Assembly (NCBI GenBank): GCA_963575745.1
Contig: CAUYUJ010015837.1
Location: 1,261,540-1,325,539 of the forward strand
Length of the DNA stretch: 64,000 bases
Reading direction: 5' to 3'
Origin: Prorocentrum cordatum
Taxonomy: Eukaryota > Sar > Dinophyceae > Prorocentrales > Prorocentraceae
The position numbers were made by a program, and so were the translations under genes. Below are positions 10,811 to 22,614 of the stretch, one piece after another. Numbering within the stretch: the stretch's first letter is position 1; each line of letters opens with the position of its first letter. Below the pieces are notes generated by a model that made no database searches, was not told where the DNA came from, and was given only the letters and a program-made list of their open reading frames with translations.

Positions 10811-11099
10811 AGGGAGGATGGGTTGGAGGAGAAGGAGGAGGATGAGGAGGAAGTGAGGAGGAGGAGCGAGGGACGCGGGGCTCTGCTATTTCAGAACGAG
10901 GCGCCAACAACACAGGTTGGTCGGCCAAAGCCTTGGGAGCGTAACTCCCCTAAGCGCTCCCACCGGAACAGGTGAATCCAGGCGTCGTCTCGGATCATTT
11001 TGTGAACACAAGGTGGAGCAGACTCCCAGATTCACAGGGTCACGATCCCTCGGACAAGCGACGGCGAAGTGCTCTCCCTCAAGGTTCCCACCGAAGCGT

Positions 11100-11600
11100 A
11101 CGGACGGCGCTGGGTGCGTTCTGGGGGGCTCTGGGGGGGGCATCTTGGGGGCTTCCTGGGGGGCTCTGGGGGCTTCTTGAGGGCCTCTTGAACTGTGTTA
11201 GGGCTCTCTTGGCCCGTCCCGTGCCTACGGAGACAATCTTGGGGCACCGTGTGGGTGTCCGTGGTTCACTCGTGGCGCTGTTGGAGGACGGTTAAGCAAT
11301 TTTGGGACCATCGAAGCGGACCTCTTTGCCCGTTTTGCGGCTTCTCTTGAGTGCTCGTTGGGCGGCGTGGAGCTACCTTGGATGCCACTGGCACCGTCTT
11401 CGGCTGTCGGAAGCCCGACAAGGCGTGGACGCGACGAACACTTAAAAACTGTAAGGGGAGCAGTGGTGTTGGCTTCTCCGGGCCCTCCTGGAGAACCTCT
11501 CGGAAGCTTGGGCCGCCTTCAGGCCGTATTGGGGCCACCTTGGCGGCAGTCTGGGCAGACTTGGAGGCTTCTTGGGCCCATCCCTTCTCTTCCCCGCCCC
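11100..11600. repeat. TTGGGGGCTTC-type short repeat block
   Basis: Reverse-orientation relatives of the CCCAAGAGG repeat. No conserved coding frame was seen. Confidence 0.55.
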
Positions 11601-11969
11601 TCTCCCCCTCCTTGCACTCGTACTCTGACTTTGGGTCGCTCCACTATACGATCCCTGCACTGGTGGAAGGCTCCTCCCCCGTCTCCTCCCCATGCGCCTA
11701 CTGGAGGCAGAACTGAGTAGGCGTTCTTGTCTTCCGAGCTTCGACATTTGAGCGACGCAAAAAAGAGGGTCGTCATCACCTACAGTCGCGCGTAAGCTGC
11801 CCGCGTAAGGTGGCACGTAAGCGCCCTCGTCTCCAATGTGCCTTGCCGCGCTGCTGGCCCGCGTCAGCCGACGCGTCAGGTCGCTACGCCATCCCGCGTG
11901 AGACCCGCTTCTGATCGTCGCCCACTTGGCCGAAGGGTGGGGGAGGAGGGGGAGGTCTGGTAGAGGGAA

Positions 11970-12120
11970 AAGAACTATGCACATGCACCGATTCTGGCCA
12001 GGCCCATCCTGAGCCCAGGATCGGTGCATACGCCCTCCCACCTTGGCCAGGAAGGCATATGCACCGATCCTGGGTCAAAAATGGGCCTTGCCAGGATCGG
12101 TGCATGTGCATAGTTCTCTT
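11970..12120. repeat. Foldback element with about 65-bp arms
   Basis: The left arm (about 11970-12034, starting AAGAACTATGCACATGCACC) is the near-perfect reverse complement of the right arm (about 12054-12120), separated by 19 bases. Each arm itself holds two copies of CACCGATCCTGG. It is a strong hairpin, probably a small foldback or MITE-like element. It sits just ahead of the 4-kb GAC array. Confidence 0.85.
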
Positions 12121-12179
12121 CGCCCGATCTGGGTCTGGGCCTGTGCTTAGTCCGCAACCCGCCGTCCCCCGCAGGCGCC

Positions 12180-12360
12180 ATGGGCCGCCCCTCGCGCCCG
12201 CCGCGGCAACCGCGACCTGCCGCCTACGTGCCCGGGACTCGGGCGGCCGTGGCCTCCCGCCGCACTGCTGGCTCGGCGGGCTCCGGCAGCCCTCGGAAGC
12301 CCTCGACGGCCCTCGGCGGCCCTCGACGGCCCCCGGCGCCCCTCGGAAGCCCTCGGCGGC
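12180..12360. repeat. GCCCTCGG-type short repeat bordering the GAC array
   Basis: Units of GCCCTCGG(A/C)(A/G)G recur and lead directly into GAC triplets. Similar GCCCTCGGCGG sequence borders the far end at about 16297-16330. The two borders suggest that the whole block is one composite repeat. Confidence 0.6.
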
Positions 12361-12367
12361 AACGACC

Positions 12368-12405
<38 letters not shown>

Positions 12406-14459
12406 AACCACGACGACGACCACGACCACGACGACGACGACGACGACGACCAAGAGCACGACCACGACGACGACCACGACCACGACCACGACGACGACCA
12501 CCACGACGACGACGACCACGACCACGACCACGACGACGACCATGACCACGACAACGACGACACCGACGACGACGACGACCAAGACCACGACCGCGACCAC
12601 GACGACGACGACCACGACCACGACCACGACGACGACCACGACCACGGCGACGACGACGACGACCAAGACCAAGTCCAAGACCACGACCGCGACGACGACG
12701 ACGATGACCACGACGACCAAGACCACGACCACGACGACGCCCAAGACCACGACCACGACGAGGACCACGACCACGACGAAGACAAAGACCAAGACCACGA
12801 CGACGACGACGACAACCAAGACCACGACCACGACGACGACCACAGCCACGACCACAACGACGACGTTCCAGACCTCGACCACGACCACGACGACGACAAC
12901 GACCAAGACCACGACCAGGACGACGATCACGACCACGACGACCACGACGACCACGACGGTGACCACGACGACGACGACGACGACCTCGCGACGACGACGA
13001 CGGCGACCAAGACCACTACCACGACGACGACCTTGCCCACGACGGTGACGACGACCAAGACCACGACCACGACGACGACGACGAGGACCAAGAGCACGAC
13101 CACGACGACGACCACGACCACGACTACGATGACGACCACCAAGACCACGACCACGACGACGACGACGACGACGACAACGACCACGACGACCACGACGACG
13201 ACGACGCCCAAGACCACGTCAAAGACCACGACCACGACTACGATGACGACCACCAAGACCAAGACCACGACCACGACGACGACGACGATGACGACAACCA
13301 AGACCACGACCACGACGACGACCACAGACACGACGACGATGACGACGACGATCCAGACCGCGACCACGACGACGAGAACCACTACGTCCTCGACCGCGAC
13401 GACGACGACCAAGACCACGACCACGACGACGACCACGACGACGACGACGATCAACAGCACGATGACGACCAAGACCACGTTCATGACGACGACGACGACG
13501 ACGGCCACGACGACGACGATGACGACGACGACGACCAAGACCACGACCACGACGACGACCACGATCACGACGACGACCAAGACGAAGACCAATGCCACGA
13601 AGACGACGACGACGACCACGACCACGACGAGGACGACGACGACCACGGCCACGACGACGACGACCAAGGTCACGACCACGACGACGACGACCACGACGAC
13701 AACGACGACGACGACAACGACGACGACGACGATTTCGACGACGACACCGACCACGACCATGACGACCACGACAACGACACCCAAGACCACGACCACGACG
13801 ACGACGACCACGACCACGAGCACGACGACGACGACGACCAAGACAACGACCACGACGACCACGACCACAACGACGACGACGACAACGACCAAGACCACGA
13901 CCACGACGACGACGACCACGACCACGACGACGACGACGACCACGACCACGACGTCCAATACCACGACCACTACCATTACGACGACGACGACCACCACGAC
14001 GACAGCGACGACGACGACCAAGACCACGACCACGCCGACCACGACCACAACGACGACGACGACAGCGACCAAGACCACGACCACGACGACGACGACCACG
14101 ACCACGACGACGACGACCACGACCACGACGTCCAATACCACGACCACTACCACGACGACGACGACGACGACCACGACGACAGCGACGACGACGACGACCA
14201 AGACAACGACCACGACGACCACGACGACGACGCCCAAGACCACGACCACGACGACGACGACGGCCACGACCACGAGCACGACGACGACCACGACGACGAC
14301 CAAGACAACGACCACGACGACGACCGCGACGATGACGTCTAAGACCACGACCACGACGACGACGACGACCACGACGACGACGACGACCAAGACCACGACC
14401 ACGACGACGTCCACGACGACGTCCACGACCACGACGTTGACGACGACGACGGCGACAAA

Positions 14460-14507
<48 letters not shown>

Positions 14508-16295
14508 TCCGACTACGATGACCCTGACGACCACGACGGCGACCAAGACCACGACCACGACGAAGACAAAGACCAAGACCAAGACCACGACGACTCTGAC
14601 GACGACGACGACCACGACCACGACCACGACGACGACGATCAAAAGAACGATGACAACCAAGACCACGACGACGACGACGACCAAGACGACGACGATGACG
14701 ACGACGACCAAGACCACGACCACGACCACGACCACTCCGACCACGACGACTCTGACGATTTCGACGACGAGGACCACGACCACGACGAAGACGCAGACCA
14801 AGACCACGACCAAGACGACGACGAATACGAGCAAGGAGGCGACCAAGACCACGACGACGACCACGACGACGACCACGACGACGACGATGACGGCGACTAC
14901 AAAGACCACGACGACGACCACGACCACGACGACGACCAGGACGAAGACCAATATCACGAAGACGACGACGACGACCACGACCACGTCGACGACGACGACC
15001 AAGACCACGACCACGACGACGACCACGACCACGACGATGACGACGACGATCACGACGACAACGACGACCACGACAACGACGACGACGACGACTTCGACGA
15101 CGAAACTCACCACGACCACGACGACCACGACGACGACGCCCAAGACCACGACGACGACGACGACGACCACGACCACGACCACGAGCAAGACGACGACCAC
15201 GACGACGACCAGCACAACGACCACGACGACCACGGCGACGACGACGACGACAACGACCAAGACCACGACCACGACGACGGCGACCAAGGCCACGACCACG
15301 ACGACGACCGCGACCACGACGACCAAGACTACGACCACGACCATGACTACGACGACGACGACGATGACCAAGACCACGACGACGACCACGACGACGACGA
15401 CCAAGACCACAACGACCACGACCACGACGACGACGACGCCCAAGACCACGAGGACGACGACCAAGACCACGACCACGACCACGACGACGACGACGACCAC
15501 GACGACCACGACGACGACGACGACCACGACCACGACCACGACCACGACGACGTCCACGACGTTGACGACGACGAGCAAGACCAAGACCACGTCCACGACG
15601 ACGACGACGACGACGACCACGACCACGACCACGACGACGACCACGCCGACCACGATGACTTCGACGACCACGATTACGACGACCACGACCACGACCACGA
15701 CGACGACGACCACGACCACGACCACGACGACGACGATCAAAAGAACGATGACGACCAAGACCACGACGACGACGACGACCAAGACGACGACGATGACGGC
15801 GACGACCAAGACCACGACCACGACGACGACAACGACCAAGACCACGACGACGACGTCCAAGACCAAGACCAATATCACGAAGACGACGACGACGACCACG
15901 ACCACGTCGACGACGACGACCAAGACCACGACCACGACGACGGTCACAACCACGACGACGACGACCACGACGACGACGACGACGCCCAAGACCAGGACCA
16001 CGACGACGACGACGACGACCACGACCACGAGCACGACGACGACCACGACGACGCCCAAGACAACGACCACGACGACCACGACCACGACGACGACAACGAC
16101 CAAGACCACGACCACGACGACGACGACCATGACCACGACCACGACGACGACCACGACCACGACGACCAAGACCACGACCACGACCGCGACTACGACGACC
16201 ACGACGACGACGACGACGACCACGACCACGACCACGACCACGTCGACCACGACGACTTCGACGACCACGACGACCACGACCACGACCACGACCAC
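12360..16295. repeat. GAC/CAC trinucleotide array, about 3.9 kb
   Basis: Almost uninterrupted ACG/ACC/AAG triplets for 3.9 kb. One frame reads as over 1,200 residues of mainly Thr on the plus strand. The minus strand gives a poly-Val frame of over 1,100 residues and an Arg/Gly frame. The lack of stops follows from the period of 3. Inner blocks recur at 400-900 bp spacing (for example the AGAACGATGACGACCAAG-like block near 14641 and 15739), showing higher-order duplication. I do not call a gene. Confidence 0.95.
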
Positions 16296-16439
16296 GGCTG
16301 CCCTCAGAGGCCCTCGGCGGCAATCGGCTGCGACTCGGCGGCCCGGGCCGCCCTCTGCGGAGCGGGCCCCTCCCTCGGAGGCCTCCGTGGCGGCCTGGGC
16401 GGAGGCCAGTGGGCTCCAAGGCAGCATGTTTGAGCTTCC

Positions 16440-16530
16440 GAGTCGTCGGCGTCGTCGTCGTCGTCGTCAGCGTCGTCGTCGTCGTCAGCGTCGTCGTTGT
16501 CGCCATCGCCGTCGCCGTCGCCGTCGTCCT
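16440..16530. repeat. (CGT)n tract
   Basis: About 90 bases of CGTCGT with CAG interruptions. Confidence 0.85.
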
Positions 16531-16704
16531 CGGGGGCCCTCGGGGGCCCCAGGGGAGCCACCGCCAGGGCCCCAGGCTCCACGGCCGCGGCCTCGCCGCA
16601 CCGAGGCTCGGAGCCCGAGGCTTGCTGGTTCGGCGGCGAGGGAGGGGGGGAAGCGAGAAGGAGAAGGTTCTCTCAAAACCTGCGTGGACCCCCCTCGAGT
16701 CATG

Positions 16705-16850
16705 AACAACAATCACGACGGAGGTTTTTCGCTACTCTTTCGGCCTCGGGCGGCCCCTACCGGACCTCGGGAAAGTCAACAAAAACGACACAGGGTCGAG
16801 ACCTTTGGGGGGCGACTTCATGAAAAAACGCGACGTCGGGGGAAAACATG
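16705..16850 (+). repeat. About 150-bp dispersed element, copy 2
   Basis: It runs from AATCACGACGGAGGTTTTTCGC through CTTTCGGCCTCGGGCGGCC to the GACTTCATGAAAAAACGCGACGTC end. The block order matches the copy at 6566. Its last block passes straight into the 18-bp array that follows. Confidence 0.75.
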
Positions 16851-16909
16851 ACGTCGGGGGAAAACATGACGTCGGGGGAAAACATGACGTCGGGGGAAAA
16901 CATGACGTC
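16832..16909. repeat. 18-bp tandem repeat GACGTCGGGGGAAAACAT
   Basis: Four and a fraction perfect copies. The unit seems to have grown out of the GACGTC end of the neighbouring dispersed element. Confidence 0.95.
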
Positions 16910-17065
16910 GAAGGCGGCGGGGCTTCTCAGCTGCCCTCGCGCCTTCGAGCAGTTTCCTGTGTCTTCGGGGAAGGCTCAGAAAACTTGTCAGACGGCCGGG
17001 GGACTTCGGAGCCTTCTGAAAAGGCCCGCCGCTTCTCACCTCCCCCCCTCTCTCGCCGCCGAGAG
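16905..17065. repeat. TTCTGAGAAG-family dispersed repeat, copy 2
   Basis: It contains GGGGCTTCTCAG, TGTGTCTTCGGGGAAGGCTCAG, CTTCTGAAAAGGCCCGCCGC and CTCGCCGCCGAGAGG. The order is the same as at 2325-2500 and 50525-50675. Confidence 0.65.
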
Positions 17066-17397
17066 GGGGATTGGCAGGGGAGCTATGGCGTGCTCCTCCT
17101 CCTCCTCCTCATCCTCCTCATCCTCCTCCTGCTCCCTTTTCTTCCTCCTCCATCATCCCCCTCCTCCTGCTGAATTTCACGAGCTCGGGGGAACTTCTCC
17201 CAGGCTCACCGCCGACTGGTGCTCCCCGCGTGCGCTCCACCTCCGCGCGATCTGGTCGCGAGGCGGCGGAGGACCGAAGCGCCGCGCCGCGCCGAAGTGT
17301 TGCTCGCTCGGCGTCGGCCTCTGGGGGGCCGCCAGAAGTCCATGCGGGATAGGGAGCTGGTCGGGATGGGCCTGGGCGGGGGTCAGGGGCAACGATG

Positions 17398-17592
17398 CTC
17401 GAAGACGAAACATCGCCATAAACATAAACTGTTGGCGCTCCGCGCGGATTTCTTGGATCCGCGCTAGGCCCCGCCCGGCGACGCCTCTGGCCCTGGCGCG
17501 CTCCGCGCGCCAGGGGGGGAGTCGAGCGCAGACCCAGGAAATCCGCGCGGACCTCCAATTGGTTATGTGTATGCCGTTTTCTCTTCCTCTAG
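17398..17592. mobile_element. Small inverted-repeat element (introner-like MITE), copy A
   Basis: The left half (about 17409-17466) contains CCGCGCGGATTTCTTGGATC and CGCGCTAGGCC. The right half (about 17520-17578) contains the reverse complement (GCGCAGACCCAGGAAATCCG). The inverted termini are therefore about 55 bp, around a GC-rich centre with its own CTGGCGCGCTCCGCGCGCCAG palindrome. A related element of the same design fills the first intron of the methyltransferase gene (46711-46923). Imperfect direct repeats (GGCAACGAT at about 17388 and 17631) flank this copy. No coding gene could be recognised around it. Confidence 0.7.
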
Positions 17593-17599
17593 ACAGGGT

Positions 17600-18560
17600 G
17601 CTGTCTGGGTTGGACTCGGGCGGGGATCCGGGGCAACGATACGGTGGAGGCATTATCTAAGGAGTCGTTGCTTCCAAGCAGTAGCCTCGGACATTCATTG
17701 TGTTTCAAGGTTTGGCGGGCGCAGTTCAGGGTCCAAGCGAATTCCTGAACTCGTGAAGGGCACAAGCCCAAGCCCTGTGGTCCAGCGTCTCGACCAGTTC
17801 TTAACACGAATCAAGGAACTCTGCCGATTCGAGCCTCGACGTTCCTTAATGGTATCCTTATTTCGAACCTCCAACGTAAGGGGGGATAGGCATAGGGGGG
17901 GATACTTCGACCCCCAATAGTCCATTCATTGCCGATGGTAGGGGCCCGATAGCCCCACCCCGCCGAGAAACGTGGGGATTTGCAATCGGGGGCCTATCGC
18001 CGATCTATTGGCGATGTATCGTCGATTCCAGGTCGATGTTTCCCCCCCTATGCCAGTCCCCCCCGATCGTTGCTCCTCACGGGGAGGCTGAAGACTGCAG
18101 GTGCTTCCACCGTGCGCCCTGCGGCCTGGAGACGTCCAATGACTTCCCTCATCAATGAATCCTCGAGGGTCGAGGGCAAAACGCGGAAGGTCGAGCAGCA
18201 GGGGGTATACAGTAGACGCACACCACAATGGATCTTGCCATAAGGGATGTCAGGGCACAGTCTTTGTTGATCTTTGAGGGTCCTGAGATGCCTCCCGAGC
18301 TTCCCAAGACTCCCTGAGGCCATCGGATGACAAGAAGCGTCCGTAGGGCACCTGCTGGCAGGCTGGTCTCTTATCTCGTTTGCCTACTGTAGGGCCTGAG
18401 AGGGTTCGGACGAGGCAAGACGAGGACAGGTTCCTTCCAGAGCGTTCCAGAACGCTCTCTGCGCGTTCTGGAACACTCCTAGAAGGCCGCGGCGCCCGAG
18501 GCGTCCTCCAGAGCCTCCAGATCTCAGGGATTCTAGCCTCGTCATGGCTTCGTTGGTGGG
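17600..18560. other. Unassigned stretch, no gene seen
   Basis: Mixed-composition DNA. It contains a short CCAGAGCGTTCCAGAACGCTCT palindromic block (18437-18460) but no convincing coding frame, RNA gene or dispersed family. Confidence 0.4.
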
Positions 18561-18589
18561 GGAGGGGTGATGGGCCCATCTGTAGGAGA

Positions 18590-18785
18590 GGGAGGAGGAG
18601 GAGGAGGAGGAGGAGGAGGAGCAGAAGGAGGAGGAGGAGAAGAAGGAGGAGGAGGAGGCGGAGGAGGAGGAGGGGAGGAGGAGGAGGAGGAGGAGGAGGA
18701 GGAGGGGGAGGAGGGAGGAGGAGGAGGAGGGAGGAGGAGGAGGAGGAGGAGGAGGAGGAGGAGGAGGAGGAGGAGGAGGAGGTGA
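18590..18785. repeat. (GGA)n tract
   Basis: About 195 bases of GGA triplets. The codon-like open frames on both strands are low complexity. Confidence 0.95.
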
Positions 18786-19005
18786 CCCTGAGGTGGTGGA
18801 AAGTCTGCCCCTCCAAGGGGGCCCGCGCGTCGACGGACCGAGGCCCGAGGGCCCGCGGGTGGCCCCCGCGCCCGCGGGCGGGCCCCGCCCGCGGCAGGGC
18901 GGCGGCGCGGGCGGAGGCGCGGCGGGGCGGCGCGGCCGCTCGCCGGCCCGCCGCGGCAGCCCCTGCGGGAGCAGACGGGTCCTTTTTGCGATGCGGTGCG
19001 TGGGT

Positions 19006-19390
19006 GGTCAAGGAAGGGCCACGCTCTGCACGCACGGTCCGGTGCCGGGAGGAGGAGGCGGAGGAGGAGGCGGAGGAGGAGGAGGAGGAGGGAGGAGGAC
19101 TTTTTGGATTGCGCTCTGATAGTAGTAGCCAAATAGTGGCGACTACGTAGCCAGGAATTCCACCATTCCCACACCGATCGACACCCTCCGATCCCTCCGC
19201 CCATCTATCATGGACGTGCGCGACAGCACAGCACGTCGACCACGCGAGACGCTCGCTGATCAGGATGGGGAAGGGGTGGTCAAGGAAGGGCCACGCTCTG
19301 CACGCACGGTCTGGTGCCGGGAGGAGAAAAGGCGGAGGAGGAGGCGGAGGAGGAGGAGGAGGGAGGAGGATTTTTTGGATGGCGCTCGGA
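19006..19390. repeat. Tandem duplication, period about 270 bp
   Basis: The block starting GGTGGTCAAGGAAGGGCCAC and running through a GGA tract begins at about 19006 and again at about 19276. Confidence 0.8.
19120..19275 (+). repeat. About 160-bp direct repeat, copy 1
   Basis: It runs from AGTAGCCAAATAGTGGCGAC through CCAGGAATTCCACCATTCCC to GATCAGGATGGGGAAGG. The second copy is at 20224-20395, 1.1 kb downstream in the same orientation, with about 90% identity by eye. Confidence 0.85.
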
Positions 19391-20223
19391 TGCGCCGAGG
19401 AGGCGGTCAGTTTAGTGCGGCACTCACTAGCTGCTGCAACAGTGCGTACATGCAGCACGGGCGCCAAGGTTTGGTGAATCTCCCCGCCCCCGTCCTGTCC
19501 TACCACCCCCCCCCCTCATCGTCTGAAGGCGCTCAGGGCGCATCACAACGCCGCAGGAAGGGGGAGGAGGCAAGAGGAGGCATATCAAAGAGGGGAGCGG
19601 GTGAGATGGCCTGCGAAGGGCCGAAAGCCAGCTTAGTGGGCTGGCGCAAGGTAGGGGCTTGCGGGAGTTTATGATATTCGCGCGCTCGATTTGCGGCCCG
19701 TGCCTGCGCCAGCGCCGCAGTGCAACTCTCGTCCCCACCAACAGACCTAAACTCACCCTCAGTCCCATCCCGTCAGCGTCCCCCCCGAATCACTCCTCTC
19801 TCAAATCAAGTGGCCGGCATCGGGTCGAACAAAGAAACGACGACCACGTCTCGGCTCTTGGCCACTCGGGAGGGGGAGGGGAGGGAGGAAGGGAGGGAAA
19901 CCAAATAAAGATAAAGCCGAGAAGGAAGAGTGGGACTGGGACGCGCATCTTAAACCTCCAGCCTCGGAAGGATGGCAGCAACGAGCAGAAGGAAAGAGGC
20001 GGGGACGCATACCGATCACCTCCAGAACGCTGTGTCCCTTGTAAATACTGGCTGCACAAGTTCAGGTAGGCAGGCACAGAGGGGATGATGGTAGATGAAA
20101 CCGAGAAGAGAGAGAGAGAGAGAGTGAGACTGGGACACATATCATAAACCAATCTCGGAGCCGCAGAAAACGAGCGGGGTCAAGGCTGGGACACATCTGG
20201 CTGGCAGCCGCCATCTTCTTCAC

Positions 20224-20395
20224 GTAGTAGCCAAATAGTGACGACTACGTATCCAGGAATTCCACCATTCCCACACCGATCCACCCACTGACACCCTCCA
20301 ATCCCTCCGCCCATCTATCATGGACGTGTGTGACAGCACAGCACGTCGACCACGCGAGACACTCGCTGATCAGGATGGGGAAGGAGTGGTCAACA
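20224..20395 (+). repeat. About 160-bp direct repeat, copy 2
   Basis: Second copy of the 19120 block. It has an extra CCACCCACTGAC insertion near 20280. The pair implies a 1.1-kb segmental duplication or two insertions of one element. No gene was seen between them. Confidence 0.85.
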
Positions 20396-20759
20396 CGACG
20401 TCTGGGACACATGCTGCATGCTCACGGCTACATCCTGCAAAGCTAGGAAGGAGGAAAGGCTAGGACCACATCTCCTAGGCAGTACAGTGGGAGAAGAAGG
20501 GTAGTTATCTCCGCACCCACGCGAGGCACCGACGCGATTGTCATCGCGCTATGCCGAGGGGGAGAAACGTGGCAGGGCCATCTGCTGATCAGTCGAACCT
20601 CCTTCTCCTAGGGAGGGGGCTCCGGACAGACCAGTCTTGCCATTCTCGGGAGGCCGCGATACTCGCAGCCAGAACCGCATCAGGATCGGCCCGGGTGCGC
20701 GTGGGTGGCGGGGGAGTGGGCAGAGGCCCCGGCTGCACCCACCTACGCACGTGCCGAGC

Positions 20760-21015
20760 AAACATATCATCTTTCACTATGGCAGCAATGCGAGCAGCTG
20801 ATGATATGGGCTCGCAGCGTAGGAGTAGAAACTATCGGAATTCGCTGCACACGGACCCATTTCCACTGCAACCCGAATCTTTGAACGGGCGGGCGGCTGG
20901 AGGGCAACAAAATCATACGTTCACGGCAAACTGCATTGCTCCGGGCGCCAGCCGTCTGCTCCGGGCTCGGCGGCTCACGAGCGCGACCGGCCGCCGCAGC
21001 AGCAAATTCCGGAGC

Positions 21016-21050
<35 letters not shown>

Positions 21051-22273
21051 GCTCCCGCGCGTCCAGCGGGCCCGCAGCCCCCAGCGGATCGGCCTGGACC
21101 GCTGCATGCGGCAGGGCTGGTTCGCCGGGATGTGCCAGCTGCGCCATGTAGGTCCCGTCGTTGTCCTTGTGCACCTTGAACTGGGTCCACTTGCTTAGGA
21201 GGGCTGCAACATCCGTCTCGCCCTCATCCTGCCTGAGGGAGTCAAGGCGAATCCGCCACAAGGCCGCGAACTCGTCTGGACGGCGAGCCGCGGGAACAGA
21301 CCCTCGGCCGCGCAAGACTGGCCAACGCCACCACCAGCAACGGGGCCGCAGCCAGCGCCGAGGGCGGGGCAGCCACCGCCTCCGCCAGCGCCGGTGGCGA
21401 GGCAGCACGTTCCAGAGCCTCCGGAGACGCAGCGCCATCGGGACGCCCAGGCGGTCCGGCACGAGGCAGAACGCGCTCTTCCTCCCGCAGTTCACCCTCC
21501 TCCACGGAGGCTTCGGGGTTTGCACCCTGGCGCTGGGCCAGTTGAGGCACTCCCCCGTCTTCGGGGTCTGCGCCTTGGCGCCTGGCCAGTTGTGGCATTC
21601 CACCAGGACGGTCCTCCAAGGACGGCCCCGCACGATGTGGTATCCGTGCTCCGAGCGACCGAGGATACGCGAATTCTGTGGAGTCGACCGTGCCGTCGGA
21701 CTCATCAGACGAGTCGGCAGCAACGTCATGGCCGTCCTCAGCGTCGTCATCCGCTGGCGGCGGCGGCAGGCTGCGCTCCACAAAGAACGGTGGGGCGTGT
21801 GCCGGCGGCGGCCCGACCAACGGCAGATCGGCGACACTCAGCGTCGTCAGCCGTGGCGGCGGCGGCGAGGGCCACCGGATCAGCGCGCTGGGCGCCGGGG
21901 GCGGCAGCGCTCCGGGCAGCCAGCACCATGCGGCCTCGGCCACCTTGGCACCCGCAGCATCACCATCTGCATGTACAGGACCGGCGTCACGGTCACGAAG
22001 TAGCACACGTTGATGGTCGTCCAGTGGCGGCACGTCAGACTGCCGCACAGCAGGTGAAAGCAGAACGGGACGGCGAACCAGCGCGGCGACCAGCGCTGCG
22101 ACGTCCTGCATGTGCGGGCGGCGGCCGACGCGGGCCGCGTAGCCGAGTCTCCGCGCATGGGCGAGGAGGTCCGGCCTCGGCTGGCTGCGGCAGCGCCGGC
22201 TGGAGAAGCCTCGTCGCGCGCGGCTAGCCCTCCACTCGCCTGGGCAGGGCGGGGCGAGGCGGCCGGCGCGCAT
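20760..22273 (-). pseudogene. Processed pseudogene of unknown membrane-type protein
   Basis: Coding signal continues in three frames, read on the minus strand from a spliced-leader relict at 22340-22320. The first frame starts at ATG 22273. From about 22040 to 21945 a second frame has nearly all G/C third positions and reads as a hydrophobic stretch (FAVPFCFHLLCG... NVCYFVTVTPVLYMQMVML), probably one or two membrane segments. The first frame resumes with a Pro-rich and acidic region and a 17-residue tandem repeat (GGMPQLARRQGADPED, then GGVPQLAQRQGANPEA). Below about 21290 a third frame takes over (RRPDEFAALWRIRLDSLRQD... KVHKDNDGTYMAQLAHPGEP), ending in Ala-rich sequence. At least two or three frameshifts and no introns, plus the leader at the 5' end, fit a retroposed and decayed mRNA copy. 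The family is not recognised. Confidence 0.6.
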
Positions 22274-22319
22274 GGCAGCCAGCCCCGCGCGTGGTGCGCT
22301 GCTCCTGGGGCGGCGGCGG

Positions 22320-22340
22320 CTTGAGCCAAAATGGCTACGG
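22320..22340 (-). other. Dinoflagellate spliced-leader relict
   Basis: The minus strand carries a full-length match to the leader, including AGCCATTTTGGCTCAAG, directly upstream of the minus-strand pseudogene. A genomic leader copy joined to a coding block is the known signature of a trans-spliced mRNA that was reverse-transcribed and reinserted. Confidence 0.9.
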
Positions 22341-22374
22341 AGGGAGGAGGGAGGAGGGAGGAGCGAGGTGCGAG

Positions 22375-22495
22375 GATGGCGAGGATGACGAGGATGACGA
22401 GGATGACGAGGATGACGAGGAGGACGAGGAGGACGAGGAGGACGAGGAGGAGGAGGAGGAGGAGGAGGAGGAGGAGGAGAAGGAGGAGGAGGAAT
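22375..22495. repeat. GACGAG/GGA tract
   Basis: GATGACGAG units pass into GGA triplets. On the minus strand this is immediately upstream of the leader relict. Confidence 0.9.
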
Positions 22496-22614
22496 GCCAA
22501 GGGAATGCTATGAAAGGGACAAATGTCCAGCAGGCTCCCCAGGGTGGCGCAGGTACCACTTCCGCCACCTAGGAGCCATGACCCGACTGAGCTTTAGTCG
22601 GAGTCTCCAAAATG

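Noticed and set aside
9659-10975. 438-codon Asp-rich frame
   Set aside because: It is the GAT array read in one frame. The end merely runs into unique sequence before a stop.
13033-16851. Plus-strand frame of over 1,200 codons, nearly all Thr, and minus-strand frames of over 1,100 codons (Val-rich; Arg/Gly-rich)
   Set aside because: They arise from a GAC/CAC array with period 3. All frames lack stops for the same reason and no non-repetitive domain is present.
18793-19119. GC-rich Pro/Gly/Arg frames around 18800-19000
   Set aside because: All frames on both strands look equally plausible because of extreme GC content, so no coding choice is supported.
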